Program-made: the position numbers and the translations under genes | Shown: positions 9,401 to 18,931 of the stretch, one piece after another | Layout: each line of letters opens with the position of its first letter | Position numbering within the stretch: the first letter of the stretch is position 1 | The notes under the pieces: model-generated | The model's input: the letters and a program-made list of their open reading frames with translations, nothing else | What the model was told of the DNA's origin: nothing | Databases searched by the model: none | Source of the DNA: Prolixibacteraceae bacterium | GTDB lineage: Bacteria > Bacteroidota > Bacteroidia > Bacteroidales > Prolixibacteraceae | DNA length: 64,000 bases | Direction of reading: 5' to 3' | Assembly (NCBI GenBank): GCA_025210775.1 | Contig: JAOARB010000011.1 | Coordinates: forward strand, 62,001 to 126,000

Positions 9401-10315
9401 ATGAGTGATAATATTGTATCTACGATAAGAGGTTTTAATAGAGAATATTTAAATAGGTTAAGAATATTTGACACCAATTTTAATACCTCATTTACTGTAA
9501 CAGAGACACGTTTATTGTATGAGGTGAGCCTAACAAACAATGCAACATTAAAAGATTTATGTGATAAGTTGCATTTAGATTTAGGATATGGCTCTAGAGT
9601 AATAAAAAAATTCGTAGAAAAAGGATATATAATCAAGAAGGCGGACCCCAAGGATAAAAGGACGTCATTTTTGAGTCTTTCCGATGAAGGCAAAAGCGTA
9701 GTAGAAGAGATTAATGGTGTAGAGAATCAACGAATAGATGAGCTGTTTGAACAAACAACTCCTGATCAAAAAGCATTGTTCTCACATCTATTGGCTGATG
9801 CTCTTAATATCATTGCTCCTTCTTCTGAAAAAGTTTTGCCTGTAATTCGTACACATAAACCAGGTGACTTAGGGATGATTACTCATTTTCATGGTAAATA
9901 TTATGCCGATAATTATGGGTATTCAGAAGTGTTTGAAGCATTAGTTGCAAAAGATTTTTCGGAATATATTTTGGAATTTGATAAAAAGAAAGATGTGTTT
10001 TATGTTGTTGAATTTCAGGGTAAAGTGGTCGGTTCTTTGGCATTGCAGCATAGAAGTAATGTGTCAGCACAACTTAGATTCTTTTATTTAGACCCATCTC
10101 TACGTGGTAAAGGAGTTGGAAAAGCATTAATGAATCAGGTTTTAGATTTTGCAAAAAGGACAAAATACAAACATTTAAACCTTTGGACACATAAAGGTCT
10201 AGATAGTGCTCATGCTTTGTATAAGAAATTTGGTTTTGTTCAAGTGGAGACCAAAACACATTCTTTATGGAAGGACGGAATTGAAGAGCAGTTATGGGAA
10301 AAACATTTTGAATAA
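9401..10315 (+). CDS. MarR-family regulator fused to GNAT acetyltransferase
   Basis: A 304-aa two-domain protein. Residues 1-145 form a MarR-type winged helix. LKDLCDKLHLDLGYGSRVIKKFVEKGYI is the recognition-helix region, and the wing carries the family motif ADPKDKRTSFLSLSDEGK. Residues 150-304 form a GNAT domain with the acetyl-CoA loop LRGKGVGKALMNQVLDFA and a C-terminal ALYKKFGF segment. Such fusions are common in bacteria and are thought to couple DNA binding to acetyl-transfer or acetyl-CoA sensing. The palindrome at 9360-9372 is a plausible autoregulatory site. Confidence 0.88.
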   Translation: MSDNIVSTIRGFNREYLNRLRIFDTNFNTSFTVTETRLLYEVSLTNNATLKDLCDKLHLDLGYGSRVIKKFVEKGYIIKKADPKDKRTSFLSLSDEGKSVVEEINGVENQRIDELFEQTTPDQKALFSHLLADALNIIAPSSEKVLPVIRTHKPGDLGMITHFHGKYYADNYGYSEVFEALVAKDFSEYILEFDKKKDVFYVVEFQGKVVGSLALQHRSNVSAQLRFFYLDPSLRGKGVGKALMNQVLDFAKRTKYKHLNLWTHKGLDSAHALYKKFGFVQVETKTHSLWKDGIEEQLWEKHFE

Positions 10316-10324
10316 TAATATTAT

Positions 10325-10402
10325 AGAGAGTTTATTTTTCTACTATTGTTGTACATGAACTTAAAACAAAGTGTTGTTAGTCGAATCATAAATAAACTCT
10401 CT
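10325..10402. repeat. Inverted repeat, possible terminator
   Basis: AGAGAGTTTATTT (10325-10337) is a perfect complement of 10390-10402, with a 52-nt loop. It starts 10 bp after the MarR-GNAT stop codon. The loop is longer than in a normal terminator. Confidence 0.5.
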
Positions 10403-10599
10403 TAATTTAGGGTGCCATATTATTTTTGACATCCTTTATTTTTTTAGATAGGTTTCGTTTTAAAAAGTAATAAATAAATTTGAGAAGTCATTTATATCTG
10501 GATTAATATAAACAGCTCCACTAATTAGTATATTGGATTTTACTACAAAAAGAAGCCAGCTAGACTTTATTTTTTATTGCCTTTTTCAGTAAAGAATCC

Positions 10600-10664
10600 A
10601 AACAGGTCAAATAAAGGGTTTGTCCATGGACGAACCATGGACGAAGTACCTTTGAATCCTGTTT
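10600..10664. repeat. Structured element with tandem 11-bp repeat
   Basis: CCATGGACGAA occurs twice in tandem (10624-10634, 10635-10645). It is enclosed by AAAGG/CCTTT (10613-10617, 10649-10653) and AAACAGG/CCTGTTT (10600-10606, 10658-10664), and the outer arm runs into further T residues. It could be a terminator-like hairpin or an RNA element of unknown role. Confidence 0.45.
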
Positions 10665-10797
10665 TTAATTGCTACATAAATCATAGAACAGAACTCTTTT
10701 TATTCTATGGGACTGGAGGATGTTAAGAGATGTTTTTTAGGTATATATATCGTGATGTGCGGATAAATATATTTGATTATCTTCTTTTTAATGACTT

Positions 10798-11535
10798 CTA
10801 ATTGATGGTACACAGTCCTCTAAAGCAACATTTTTTATTTGTTTGGTTTAGGGCTTCTACCATATATATATCTTGATTGTTTTCCTTTTTTTGTTCAACA
10901 CAGAGTTCTAATGTATCTCCCCAGTTTGCCTCTTTGACATATTCTATGGTGATGGATTTTATTTGTCCATTCTCTAAGACTTCCTTATCAATACACTGTA
11001 ATAGCCAGTCAAAATATCTGGTGTTATTGGCATGTTGGTTCATATCGACATCGCTATACCCCACTTTAATAAGCTCTTTTAATATCGCATGTTCTAATTT
11101 TATTTTCTGTTCAAAGAAAGATGCTTTGTTGTCTTTTATCAAACTAGGGATCTTAATTTTTAGCGAAGAAGGGCGTACTGGTCTTCTTTTTTCTTCACTT
11201 ACCAATAGCCACCCAGAGCTGCCTTTACAAATAACTTTTCCCTCTTTGATAAATTCAAAGTCTCTTCTGAAAAGAAGCCCTTCAAACTCGACAGGCCATG
11301 TTCTGACTTCATATTTATCTTCCCATAATAGAGGTTCCATGATTTGCATCTCTATGCGTGAAAGCACCCAAAAGATCCCTTCAGCTTTTAATGCTTCATA
11401 GCCTACACCTAGCTCTTCTGCATGATGCATTGCAGCCTCTTGGAAAAGTCGGACCATTGATGATGGGCGCATTTGACTTTTAAAGTCTATTTGAAACGAT
11501 TTTACATCGTGGTGTCTGGTGTATATTAAATCCAT
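10798..11535 (-). CDS. Acyl-ACP thioesterase
   Basis: A 245-aa protein of the FatA/FatB-like acyl-ACP thioesterase family, which releases fatty acids from acyl carrier protein. Two hotdog domains are visible. The first covers residues about 1-125, with a MRPSSMVRLFQEAAMHHAEELG helix and WVLSRIEMQI strand. The second covers about 145-245, with the conserved VDMNQHANNTRYFDWLLQ active-site region (Asn and His of the family). The length matches bacterial members. It is cytoplasmic and monocistronic as far as visible. Confidence 0.88.
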   Translation of the reverse strand: MDLIYTRHHDVKSFQIDFKSQMRPSSMVRLFQEAAMHHAEELGVGYEALKAEGIFWVLSRIEMQIMEPLLWEDKYEVRTWPVEFEGLLFRRDFEFIKEGKVICKGSSGWLLVSEEKRRPVRPSSLKIKIPSLIKDNKASFFEQKIKLEHAILKELIKVGYSDVDMNQHANNTRYFDWLLQCIDKEVLENGQIKSITIEYVKEANWGDTLELCVEQKKENNQDIYMVEALNQTNKKCCFRGLCTIN

Positions 11536-11781
11536 AATTTGCGTTTGTTGCTGTTCCTAATACTTTATTGGGCTATAAATGTAGTGCTTTTTGACAATAG
11601 TTAACCATGTCCCTTTTTATGTTTCACTTTCTTTGTCGTGAATCGTATTTTTTATTTTTCCATTTTTGGTTTGATAATAATGTCATTTCGAGGATGTAAG
11701 TGGGTTAATCTTTTGTTATTTATAGAACATGTTACGTTATACACATGTTAAATAGAAAAAAGAGTTGGTGCTATTAATATT

Positions 11782-11805
11782 TTAGTTCGTATATTTACGA
11801 ACTAA
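11782..11805. promoter_or_regulatory. Perfect 10-bp palindromic operator upstream of MATE gene
   Basis: Arm TTAGTTCGTA (11782-11791), spacer TATT, then the exact complement (11796-11805), 15 bp before the MATE start codon. Size and symmetry fit a dimeric winged-helix repressor of the MarR or PadR kind. Neither adjacent gene is a regulator, so the binding protein is probably encoded elsewhere, unless it is the MarR-GNAT protein 1.5 kb away. Confidence 0.65.
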
Positions 11806-11820
11806 AAGAAGTAAGTTTAG

Positions 11821-13173
11821 ATGAGAAGAAACGTAAAAGGATTGTTCGAAGGAATTGGTGGATTGATTGCACTTGCTTTACCGATGGTGGGGTCCCAACT
11901 TCTGCAACTAACCTATAACTTTATCGATATGATATGGGTTGGTAGGCTAGGAGGGGATGCTGTGGCAGCAGTAGGATCTGCAGGTTTTTTCCTCAATCTA
12001 GGTTGGGCTTTGGCTTCAATTATCACCGTGGGAGTAAATGTGAAGTTAGCACATTCTATCGGAGCAAGAGAGGAGTTACACTCCAAACAAATAGCTAAAG
12101 GTGGATTATTAGGAATGATTATTCTTGCTTCTTTCTTCTCTGTTGTGATGGGAGGAAATGCTACCTATTGGATCTCTATGTTTAATATTGAAAGCCAATG
12201 GGTTAATGATGCCGCTTCCATATATCTGTCTATCGGTGCTTGGGGTGCAGTGGTCACCTTTTTAAACCTCTTGTTTATAAGTGTGTTAAATAGTTATAAG
12301 CAGACTAAAAGTGCGTTTAAGATCAACTCGATAGGTTTTGTGCTGAATATTATATTAGATCCGATATTGATTTTTGGAATGGGATTAGGTGTTAAAGGAG
12401 CTATTATTGCGACATTGATATCAAAATTAGTTACCCTATTCTTTTTAGCTCGCATGGTCTATCTTCAAGGATATTTAAAAGTGTCTATTAAACATGTCGG
12501 TGTTTCGACACTAAGAAGCATAGTAAAGATAGGGTTTCCGACTTCTGTTCAGAGAATCATTTTTGGTTTAATATATATTGTAATGGGGCGTTTTATTGCC
12601 TCTTTTGGTTCAGATGCCATTGCCATACAAAAGATAGGTATCCAAATAGAGTCGATTACATTTACTTTGGTTGCAGGAGTTTCACAAGCTTCTACAATTA
12701 TCGTAGGACAACTTTATGGGGCCAAGAACTATAGAGAGATCAAACGTACTTATAAGCAAGCCTTGACTATTTCTAGTAGTGTTGGCTTGATATTAATGTT
12801 GATCTTTATTCTTGTGCCCGAATATCTTATTCGGATTTTTGTTGATGATCCGATGATTATTGAAGGAGGAATATGGTATTTAAGAATTATAGCGCTTTCT
12901 CAGATCTTTATGACCTCAGAGATGATTGGTATGGGGACTCTAAATGGATTAGGACTTACTTTTATTCCTCCAATCAACAGCGTTATTTTGACTTCATTAA
13001 GAATACCATTGGCCTACTATTTGGCATTTGTTGTCCCTGTAGGTTTAACGGGTATTTGGTGGAGTATCTCGATTACGAGTATACTTAAAGGAATAGTGTT
13101 AACAATGATGGTCTATTATATATATCGAAAAAAAATAAAGCCTAATGAAGCAGTGGTTACAGACAATAACTAA
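11821..13173 (+). CDS. MATE family efflux transporter
   Basis: A 450-aa inner-membrane protein with 12 predicted helices in two homologous halves, typical of the MATE family that exports drugs and metabolites by H+ or Na+ antiport. The first half begins with IGGLIALALPMVGSQLLQLT and MIWVGRLGGDAVAAVG, a characteristic MATE N-terminus. The second half has VQRIIFGLIYIVMGRFIASF and VSQASTIIVGQLYGAKNYRE. The 3' end overlaps the gshAB start by 29 nt, so the two are co-transcribed and probably translationally coupled. A strong palindromic operator lies 15 bp upstream. The substrate is not known. Confidence 0.92.
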   Translation: MRRNVKGLFEGIGGLIALALPMVGSQLLQLTYNFIDMIWVGRLGGDAVAAVGSAGFFLNLGWALASIITVGVNVKLAHSIGAREELHSKQIAKGGLLGMIILASFFSVVMGGNATYWISMFNIESQWVNDAASIYLSIGAWGAVVTFLNLLFISVLNSYKQTKSAFKINSIGFVLNIILDPILIFGMGLGVKGAIIATLISKLVTLFFLARMVYLQGYLKVSIKHVGVSTLRSIVKIGFPTSVQRIIFGLIYIVMGRFIASFGSDAIAIQKIGIQIESITFTLVAGVSQASTIIVGQLYGAKNYREIKRTYKQALTISSSVGLILMLIFILVPEYLIRIFVDDPMIIEGGIWYLRIIALSQIFMTSEMIGMGTLNGLGLTFIPPINSVILTSLRIPLAYYLAFVVPVGLTGIWWSISITSILKGIVLTMMVYYIYRKKIKPNEAVVTDNN

Positions 13174-15424
13174 AGATGCACCTAGCCTTCTTATGCAAGG
13201 TCTATTTGGTCTTGAAAAAGAAGCTTTACGTGTAAAAGAAGATGGCATGTTATCGTTGTCTTCTCATCCTAAATCTTTAGGAGATAAATCTACACATCCT
13301 TTTATTACAACAGATTTTTCGGAAAGTCAGATAGAGTTGATCTCTCCTCCATTGCCTTCTTTGGAGCAGGCTCATGGTTTTATACGTACGTTGCAGGATA
13401 TTGTATATGAGAATATTGGAGATGAATATATGTGGACTCAAAGCCTTCCTTCTCTTTTACCTGATTCTAAATATATTCCTATTGCCAAGTTTACGGGGGA
13501 CTATTCTGGAAAGCAAGATTATAGAGAGTATCTTTTAGCAACTTATGGTCCAGAGATGCAGACTTTTTCTGGAGTGCATTTTAATTTCTCTTTTCCAGAT
13601 TCGATATGGTCGTGGAAAGGTATTGATGTTGTTTCTCCTGAACAGGTTTATATGAGAATGCTTCGTAATTTTATGCGCTATCGTTGGGTATTGGTGTGGT
13701 TATTTGGAGCTAGCCCTATTGCTGATGGATCGTTAAAAGTGCAGAAACTCTCTTCTGATGGGAAGAAACTAATTCATCCAGAGTGTTTCGAAGGTGTTAG
13801 TCTTCGATCTGGTAAATTAGGCTACCGTAACCATCAGTTTATTCCTTTGGATTACTCGTCTTGGAAGAATTTCCAACATTCTATTGATGAAAATATAGAG
13901 AAAGGGAATTTGATTGGACCTCAAGAGTTATACCAACCGATAAGAATAAAGACCAAAGAATCGAATCCTGACCAGATTAGCCATATAGAAGTACGTCTGT
14001 TGGATTTGGATCCATATGAGTATACAGGTATCTCTTTGGATACACTTCGTTTTGTTCACCTTTTTTTGATCTATATGGTGTGGATTGAAGAGACCGAATC
14101 ATTGGATATTACAAGACAGAAAGAGATTCAAAATTTCCAAGATTGGGTGTGCTGTCACGGCTTGATGGAAGAATCTACCATACCTAATGACGATACCGTG
14201 TTATTGAAAGATATGGTTAAATCGTTTGTTCGTAGAATGAGCTTTGATTTAGATCGTTTAGGTTTGTCTATCCCTGATGACTATCTACAGGTGTTAAATA
14301 AAGTGGAGTCGATGGCTTTATTCCCTAATAATAGGGTCGTTGCAAAACTAGTGAAAGACATACAAGATAAAGGCTTTGTTGATTTCCATATGTCTCTAGC
14401 AAAGGACTATAAAAAAGCTTCCTTAGAAAAAGGGTATCGTTTTCATGGTTTAGAGGACATGGAACTCTCTACACAGCTACTATTAAAAGCTGCACTTCAT
14501 AGAGGTGTTTCGTTTGAGATGATGGATAGAAAAGAGAATTTCGTTCGTCTTTTTAATCCAGAGAAGGAGAGTTATGTGGTGCAAGCCACCAAAACAGAAC
14601 TGGATCGTTATAATGTTATTCTGATGATGGAAAATAAGACGGTTACCAAGAAAGTTCTGGCCCCCCATAATATTGCGGTACCCAAAGGGGATACTTTTTT
14701 CTCTAAACAAGAGGCGCTTTCTCACTTTACTTTTTATCAGGATTACAAAGTGGTGGTCAAACCTCAGTCTACCAATTTTGGTTTGGGAATTACCATCCTG
14801 CATTCAACCTTCTCAAGGGAAGATTACATTCAAGCATTAGATCTTGCATTTAGTTATGATCAAACTGTTTTGGTTGAACATTTCGTGGAGGGTGAGGAGT
14901 ATCGTTTTTTCCTTATTAATGATCGTGTTGAGGGAATATTAAAGCGAATACCTGCTAATGTGGTAGGAGATGGAATACACACTATTGCTCAACTAGTGGA
15001 GATCAAGAATGAAGATCCTTTAAGGGGACAGGGATATCGTACTCCATTAGAGAAATTAAAATTAGGAGATGAAGAACGTTTTTTCTTAAAACAAACAGGG
15101 CATAGTCCTTTGGATGTACCCCAAAAGAATCAACAAGTTTTTTTGCGAGAAAATTCAAATATTAGTACTGGTGGTGATAGTCTGGATTATACCGATAAGA
15201 TCCATTCATCTTATTTCGATATAGCACAAAAGGCATCAAAAGCGATGGGAGTAGCCATAACGGGTCTGGATATGATGATCCAAGATATTACTGCTCCTGC
15301 AACTCCGGATAATTACAGTATTATCGAGATGAATTTTAATCCTGCTATTCATATTCATTGTTACCCTTATATTGGCAAGAATAGAAGGCTGAATGAGAAA
15401 ATATTGGATGCTTTGGGTTTTTAA
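13145..15424 (+). CDS. gshAB: Bifunctional glutamate-cysteine ligase / glutathione synthetase
   Basis: A 759-aa fusion enzyme that carries out both ATP-dependent steps of glutathione synthesis: Glu plus Cys to gamma-glutamylcysteine, then addition of Gly. The N-terminal half (about 1-450) is a GshA domain with FGLEKEALRV, SESQIELISPP and FSGVHFNFS. The C-terminal third (about 490-759) is an ATP-grasp domain with VVKPQSTNFGLGI, LVEHFVEGEEYRFFLIND and the Mg-binding IIEMNFNPAIH near the end. The length matches known GshAB/GshF proteins. The start codon lies inside the MATE gene (29-nt overlap). A convergent terminator follows at 15523. Confidence 0.93.
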   Translation: MKQWLQTITKDAPSLLMQGLFGLEKEALRVKEDGMLSLSSHPKSLGDKSTHPFITTDFSESQIELISPPLPSLEQAHGFIRTLQDIVYENIGDEYMWTQSLPSLLPDSKYIPIAKFTGDYSGKQDYREYLLATYGPEMQTFSGVHFNFSFPDSIWSWKGIDVVSPEQVYMRMLRNFMRYRWVLVWLFGASPIADGSLKVQKLSSDGKKLIHPECFEGVSLRSGKLGYRNHQFIPLDYSSWKNFQHSIDENIEKGNLIGPQELYQPIRIKTKESNPDQISHIEVRLLDLDPYEYTGISLDTLRFVHLFLIYMVWIEETESLDITRQKEIQNFQDWVCCHGLMEESTIPNDDTVLLKDMVKSFVRRMSFDLDRLGLSIPDDYLQVLNKVESMALFPNNRVVAKLVKDIQDKGFVDFHMSLAKDYKKASLEKGYRFHGLEDMELSTQLLLKAALHRGVSFEMMDRKENFVRLFNPEKESYVVQATKTELDRYNVILMMENKTVTKKVLAPHNIAVPKGDTFFSKQEALSHFTFYQDYKVVVKPQSTNFGLGITILHSTFSREDYIQALDLAFSYDQTVLVEHFVEGEEYRFFLINDRVEGILKRIPANVVGDGIHTIAQLVEIKNEDPLRGQGYRTPLEKLKLGDEERFFLKQTGHSPLDVPQKNQQVFLRENSNISTGGDSLDYTDKIHSSYFDIAQKASKAMGVAITGLDMMIQDITAPATPDNYSIIEMNFNPAIHIHCYPYIGKNRRLNEKILDALGF

Positions 15425-15522
15425 ATATATTGAGAAATAGGATTGTTAATATTAGATGAATTGAGATTAGGATATTGTTCCGTTGGTAACGATCGTCGAA
15501 TATCACACATCAATATAAAATA

Positions 15523-15555
15523 TAGAGTTGGAGAAAATTGTTTCCTCCAACTCTA
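15523..15555. terminator. Bidirectional terminator between gshAB and thioredoxin gene
   Basis: TAGAGTTGGAG (15523-15533) pairs perfectly with 15545-15555 across an 11-nt loop that can extend the stem. The outer flanks are A/T-rich. Confidence 0.8.
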
Positions 15556-15559
15556 ATTT

Positions 15560-15940
15560 CTACTGCTCTTCTGGTTCTTGATACAATAATATTGATTCGA
15601 TATAATCTTCTAAGACATCTTTAGGAAGAGCTCCTTGTAGCATCTGTGGTTTAGATTCCATAGGAATAAAAAGCAACGATGGTACAGATTGAATTCTGAA
15701 AAGAACACTTAATTCTTTCTCTTCTTCAATGTCTACTTTATAGATACATATCTCTTCTTGGTAAGCTTGAGCAAGATCTTCTATTATTTGAGCAATAGCC
15801 TTACATGTACTACACCATTCAGCAAAGAAATAGATAATAGCTGGTTTGTCTCCAGCGTATTCCCACTCTTTCTTTTGTGTGTAATCCATAATTGATCGCT
15901 TAAAAAGATCTTGGTTTAATATTACTGTTTTTTGATCCAT
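15560..15940 (-). CDS. Thioredoxin family protein
   Basis: A 126-aa thioredoxin-fold protein with the redox motif WCSTC in FFAEWCSTCKAIAQI, a Val/Asp-rich strand (IYKVDIEEEKELSVLF) and the cis-Pro loop VPSLLF. It probably acts as a cytoplasmic disulfide reductase or thiol carrier. The reading frame extends upstream to a TTG at 15976, but the ATG at 15940 (MDQKTVI) gives a normal thioredoxin N-terminus and is preferred. WCSTCK instead of the classical WCGPCK means the redox potential may differ. There is no signal peptide. Confidence 0.85.
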   Translation of the reverse strand: MDQKTVILNQDLFKRSIMDYTQKKEWEYAGDKPAIIYFFAEWCSTCKAIAQIIEDLAQAYQEEICIYKVDIEEEKELSVLFRIQSVPSLLFIPMESKPQMLQGALPKDVLEDYIESILLYQEPEEQ

Positions 15941-16045
15941 ATAAAAGATATTGTGGTTGGGTTTTTTGAAGAACAAATCTAATATTGAGATGTTCTCTAT
16001 TTTATAATAAATTATAGTCTGTTGACCATAATGTGTAAAAATAGC

Positions 16046-16822
16046 CTATTTTTCCCAACTATCCCCTGTATACAACTCTTTAACGCTACAGCTTTCTTTT
16101 AATTTATCTATAACTATCTGAGAAGTACAGTGCATAGGAGCTAAAATAATATTGGGATATTTTTTTATTCGTACAATGGTACGATCTAAGTCGTTATTTA
16201 TTTCTTTTAAATGTAGACCTCCAATAATGGATAGAATTCGATCATCTTTGGTTACTTCTATTGCATAATCCATCAAATTATTTAGTCCTGAATGATTGCA
16301 ACCTGTAATGATATGTATCCCTTCTTTTTCTTTTATTACTACAGCGCTGTCATCGGGAACAAAATCTGCCGTACCTTCTTTAAGATGAAAAGAAGTGGTT
16401 TTGGACTCAAAAGGACAATTTCTTGGAATTTCTCCTAGAAATACGGTTTGGTTATTGATCCATAGTGGAGATTGGGTAAGTTTTAGATTAAAACGTTCTT
16501 CTAATGCTCTCCTGTCTAGTTTTAGCCCAATATAGGAATCGTCTCTATTGCGATAGCGATCCAGGAAGATATCTTTGTGGCCAATTAGTGTACCTCCAGA
16601 GATGTATTCTAATCCATTACCATGGTCCCAGTGTCCATGACTTAATATTTTGGTCGCTGCTTTAAGGTCGATATTACATTTTTTAGCATTACGAAGAAAA
16701 TGATCACTCGCCCCTGTGTCGAACAAAAAAGAGTGTTCTTCTGTTTCAATATACATTGATAAACCGTGTTCGGTAAGCCACCCTTCTTTGGGCTTGTTTT
16801 CACTGAGTATGGTGATTTTCAT
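16046..16822 (-). CDS. MBL-fold metallo-hydrolase
   Basis: A 258-aa metallo-beta-lactamase-fold protein. The metal ligands are visible in LSHGHWDHGNGL (HxHxDH-like, near residue 61), GCNHSGLNN (near residue 173) and the late MHCTS (near residue 232). The layout resembles the Mja0303-type dihydropterin / RFA-P synthase-like group of the superfamily, which acts on phosphorylated or pterin-like substrates, but family membership alone does not fix the reaction. Start at ATG 16822. It is cytoplasmic, and its neighbours do not suggest a pathway. Confidence 0.8.
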   Translation of the reverse strand: MKITILSENKPKEGWLTEHGLSMYIETEEHSFLFDTGASDHFLRNAKKCNIDLKAATKILSHGHWDHGNGLEYISGGTLIGHKDIFLDRYRNRDDSYIGLKLDRRALEERFNLKLTQSPLWINNQTVFLGEIPRNCPFESKTTSFHLKEGTADFVPDDSAVVIKEKEGIHIITGCNHSGLNNLMDYAIEVTKDDRILSIIGGLHLKEINNDLDRTIVRIKKYPNIILAPMHCTSQIVIDKLKESCSVKELYTGDSWEK

Positions 16823-17008
16823 GTTAAAATTTTATTAATAAATGGAAATTATTGGCAATAAAGATAGATGTGTTGTAAAACATATTTAATGCAAACGTTT
16901 GTGAAAACGTGTGCATAGAGTTCATTAGAAATTTATGTTGTCCAATTCATGATATGTTTATAGATTGCTTTCGTTTTCGATTAGAACCATAGTAAAATTA
17001 AATATTTA

Positions 17009-18868
17009 ATGATGAATATAAAAGCTCTATTATCGTTTTCTATTCTAGGTTTGTCATTATACAGCTGTCAACCAAAGACAGAGGTGAAGCAACCAGAGAA
17101 ACCCCAAAAAGCTGTTGTGTATCAGGTGTTCACACGTTTATTTGGAAACAAAAATACAACCAACAAACCTTGGGGGACTAAGGAAGAAAATGGGGTAGGT
17201 AAATTCAATGATTTTACAGATAAGGCTCTTGAAGAATTACATGATCTTGGAATCACTCACATGTGGTACACTGGTGTTCCTCATCACGCACTAATCGGAG
17301 ACTATACCAAATATGGTATTTCTAATGACGATCCAGATGTAGTAAAGGGTAGAGCAGGTTCTCCTTATGCAGTGAAAGATTATTACAATGTCAATCCTGA
17401 TATGGCAGTAGATCCTAGCAAACGCTTGGAAGAGTTTGAAGCCTTGATTGCAAGAACTCATAAGCATGGAATGAAAGTGGTTATTGATATCATTCCTAAC
17501 CACGTGGCTCGTAACTATCATAGTGTGGTTTTCCCAGAAAGAGATTTTGGTGCAAAAGACGATACTACAGTGGTTTTTAATGTAGATAATAACTACTACT
17601 ATATTCCTGGTTCATCATTCCAAGTGCCAACAGCTAAAAATGACTATAAACCACTAGGTGGAGAGAAACACCCACTAGCAGATGGTAAATTTGAAGAGTC
17701 TCCAGCGAAATGGACTGGTAATGGTTCTAGAAAAGCACAACCTGATTTCAACGATTGGTATGAAACAGTGAAAATTAACTATGGTATCTCTCCAGAAGGG
17801 AAAAAGATGTTCCCATCTCTACCAGAAGGATCAGATACGTTGGATTACCGTCAACACTTTGCTTTCTGGAAAGATAAGAAAGTGCCAGACTCTTGGACTA
17901 AATTCAAAGACATTACAATGTATTGGTTAGACAAGGGTGTAGACGGATTCAGATATGATATGGCAGAAATGGTTCCTGTTGAATTCTGGAGCTATTTGAA
18001 CTCAAATATTAAGATGAAAAATCCTAAAGCCTTTATTATGGCTGAGGTATATCAACCAAAACTATATAGAGATTACATCTTTAAAGGTAAAATGGATTAT
18101 TTGTATGACAAAGTAGCAATGTACGATACATTGAAACATGTAATGCAAGGTCATGGTGATGCTAGAAATATTGCGGGGGTAATGGAAAGCACAATGGATA
18201 TTGAGCACCATATGCTTCATTTCTTAGAAAACCATGATGAGCAACGTATTGCTTCTCCTGAGTTTGCAGGAGATGCTCAAAAAGGAATACCAGCAATGAT
18301 TGTGTCAACTACAATTGGTACTTCTCCTACCATGATTTATTATGCTCAGGAGGTTGGGGAACCGGGCAAAGAAAATGGAGGATTTGGAACACATTCAAGA
18401 TCTTCGATCTTTGATTATGTTGGGGTGCCAAATCATCAAAGATGGATGAATGATGGTAAGTTTGATGGAGGAAAATTGTCTCAGAAAGAGAAAGGTTTAA
18501 GAGATTTCTATAAGCGCATTCTAAACTTCTCTAAAAGAAGTGAAGCTCTTATGGGTAAATATCAAGATCTTTCGAAATTTAATGATGCAATGGGGAATCC
18601 TTACATGAACAAACTATTTATCCATGCGAGATGGGCTAAAAACGAAAAGTTGGTTATCTTATCTAACTTCTCAGAAAAAGCCCTTGATAAAGTTAAAGTG
18701 CATATCCCTCTTTCTCTTGTTCAAGAGTGGGGTGGAAAAGATGCTCCTATGGTCTTTAAGGATGAATTAGGACATGATGTATCTTATACTCTACATGTTG
18801 ATGAAAAGGACGCATTTATTATTGTTGATATACCAGCTTTAGATGGATATATTCTATCCGTAAAGTAG
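17009..18868 (+). CDS. GH13 alpha-amylase family lipoprotein
   Basis: A 619-aa glycoside hydrolase of family 13, acting on alpha-glucans. A lipoprotein signal ends at Cys 20 (LSLYSCQ), so it should be tethered in the periplasm or at the surface. GH13 regions are visible: DIIPNH (about 160-165), GVDGFRYDMAEMV with nucleophile Asp 317, FIMAEVY with acid/base Glu 346, and FLENHDEQR with Asp 410. A C-terminal beta domain follows. No SusCD or other starch genes are adjacent, so it looks like a stand-alone alpha-glucan enzyme. A strong terminator follows. Confidence 0.92.
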   Translation: MMNIKALLSFSILGLSLYSCQPKTEVKQPEKPQKAVVYQVFTRLFGNKNTTNKPWGTKEENGVGKFNDFTDKALEELHDLGITHMWYTGVPHHALIGDYTKYGISNDDPDVVKGRAGSPYAVKDYYNVNPDMAVDPSKRLEEFEALIARTHKHGMKVVIDIIPNHVARNYHSVVFPERDFGAKDDTTVVFNVDNNYYYIPGSSFQVPTAKNDYKPLGGEKHPLADGKFEESPAKWTGNGSRKAQPDFNDWYETVKINYGISPEGKKMFPSLPEGSDTLDYRQHFAFWKDKKVPDSWTKFKDITMYWLDKGVDGFRYDMAEMVPVEFWSYLNSNIKMKNPKAFIMAEVYQPKLYRDYIFKGKMDYLYDKVAMYDTLKHVMQGHGDARNIAGVMESTMDIEHHMLHFLENHDEQRIASPEFAGDAQKGIPAMIVSTTIGTSPTMIYYAQEVGEPGKENGGFGTHSRSSIFDYVGVPNHQRWMNDGKFDGGKLSQKEKGLRDFYKRILNFSKRSEALMGKYQDLSKFNDAMGNPYMNKLFIHARWAKNEKLVILSNFSEKALDKVKVHIPLSLVQEWGGKDAPMVFKDELGHDVSYTLHVDEKDAFIIVDIPALDGYILSVK

Positions 18869-18894
18869 TTATTAGTTGTTTTAATAGTTTGGTT

Positions 18895-18931
18895 AACGCC
18901 CTTCTTGTATAAGAAGGGCGTTCCTTTTTTT
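18895..18931 (+). terminator. Terminator of the GH13 gene
   Basis: AACGCCCTTCTT (18895-18906), loop GTAT, perfect complement (18911-18922), then a T run. Confidence 0.93.

Larger units (their letters stand above)
10316..10797. other. Intergenic region with two structured elements
   Basis: A 482-bp gap between convergent genes. It contains a 13-bp inverted repeat (10325-10337 and 10390-10402) that may act as terminator for the MarR-GNAT gene, and a compact fold at 10600-10664 with a tandem 11-mer. No coding sequence is seen. Confidence 0.5.
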
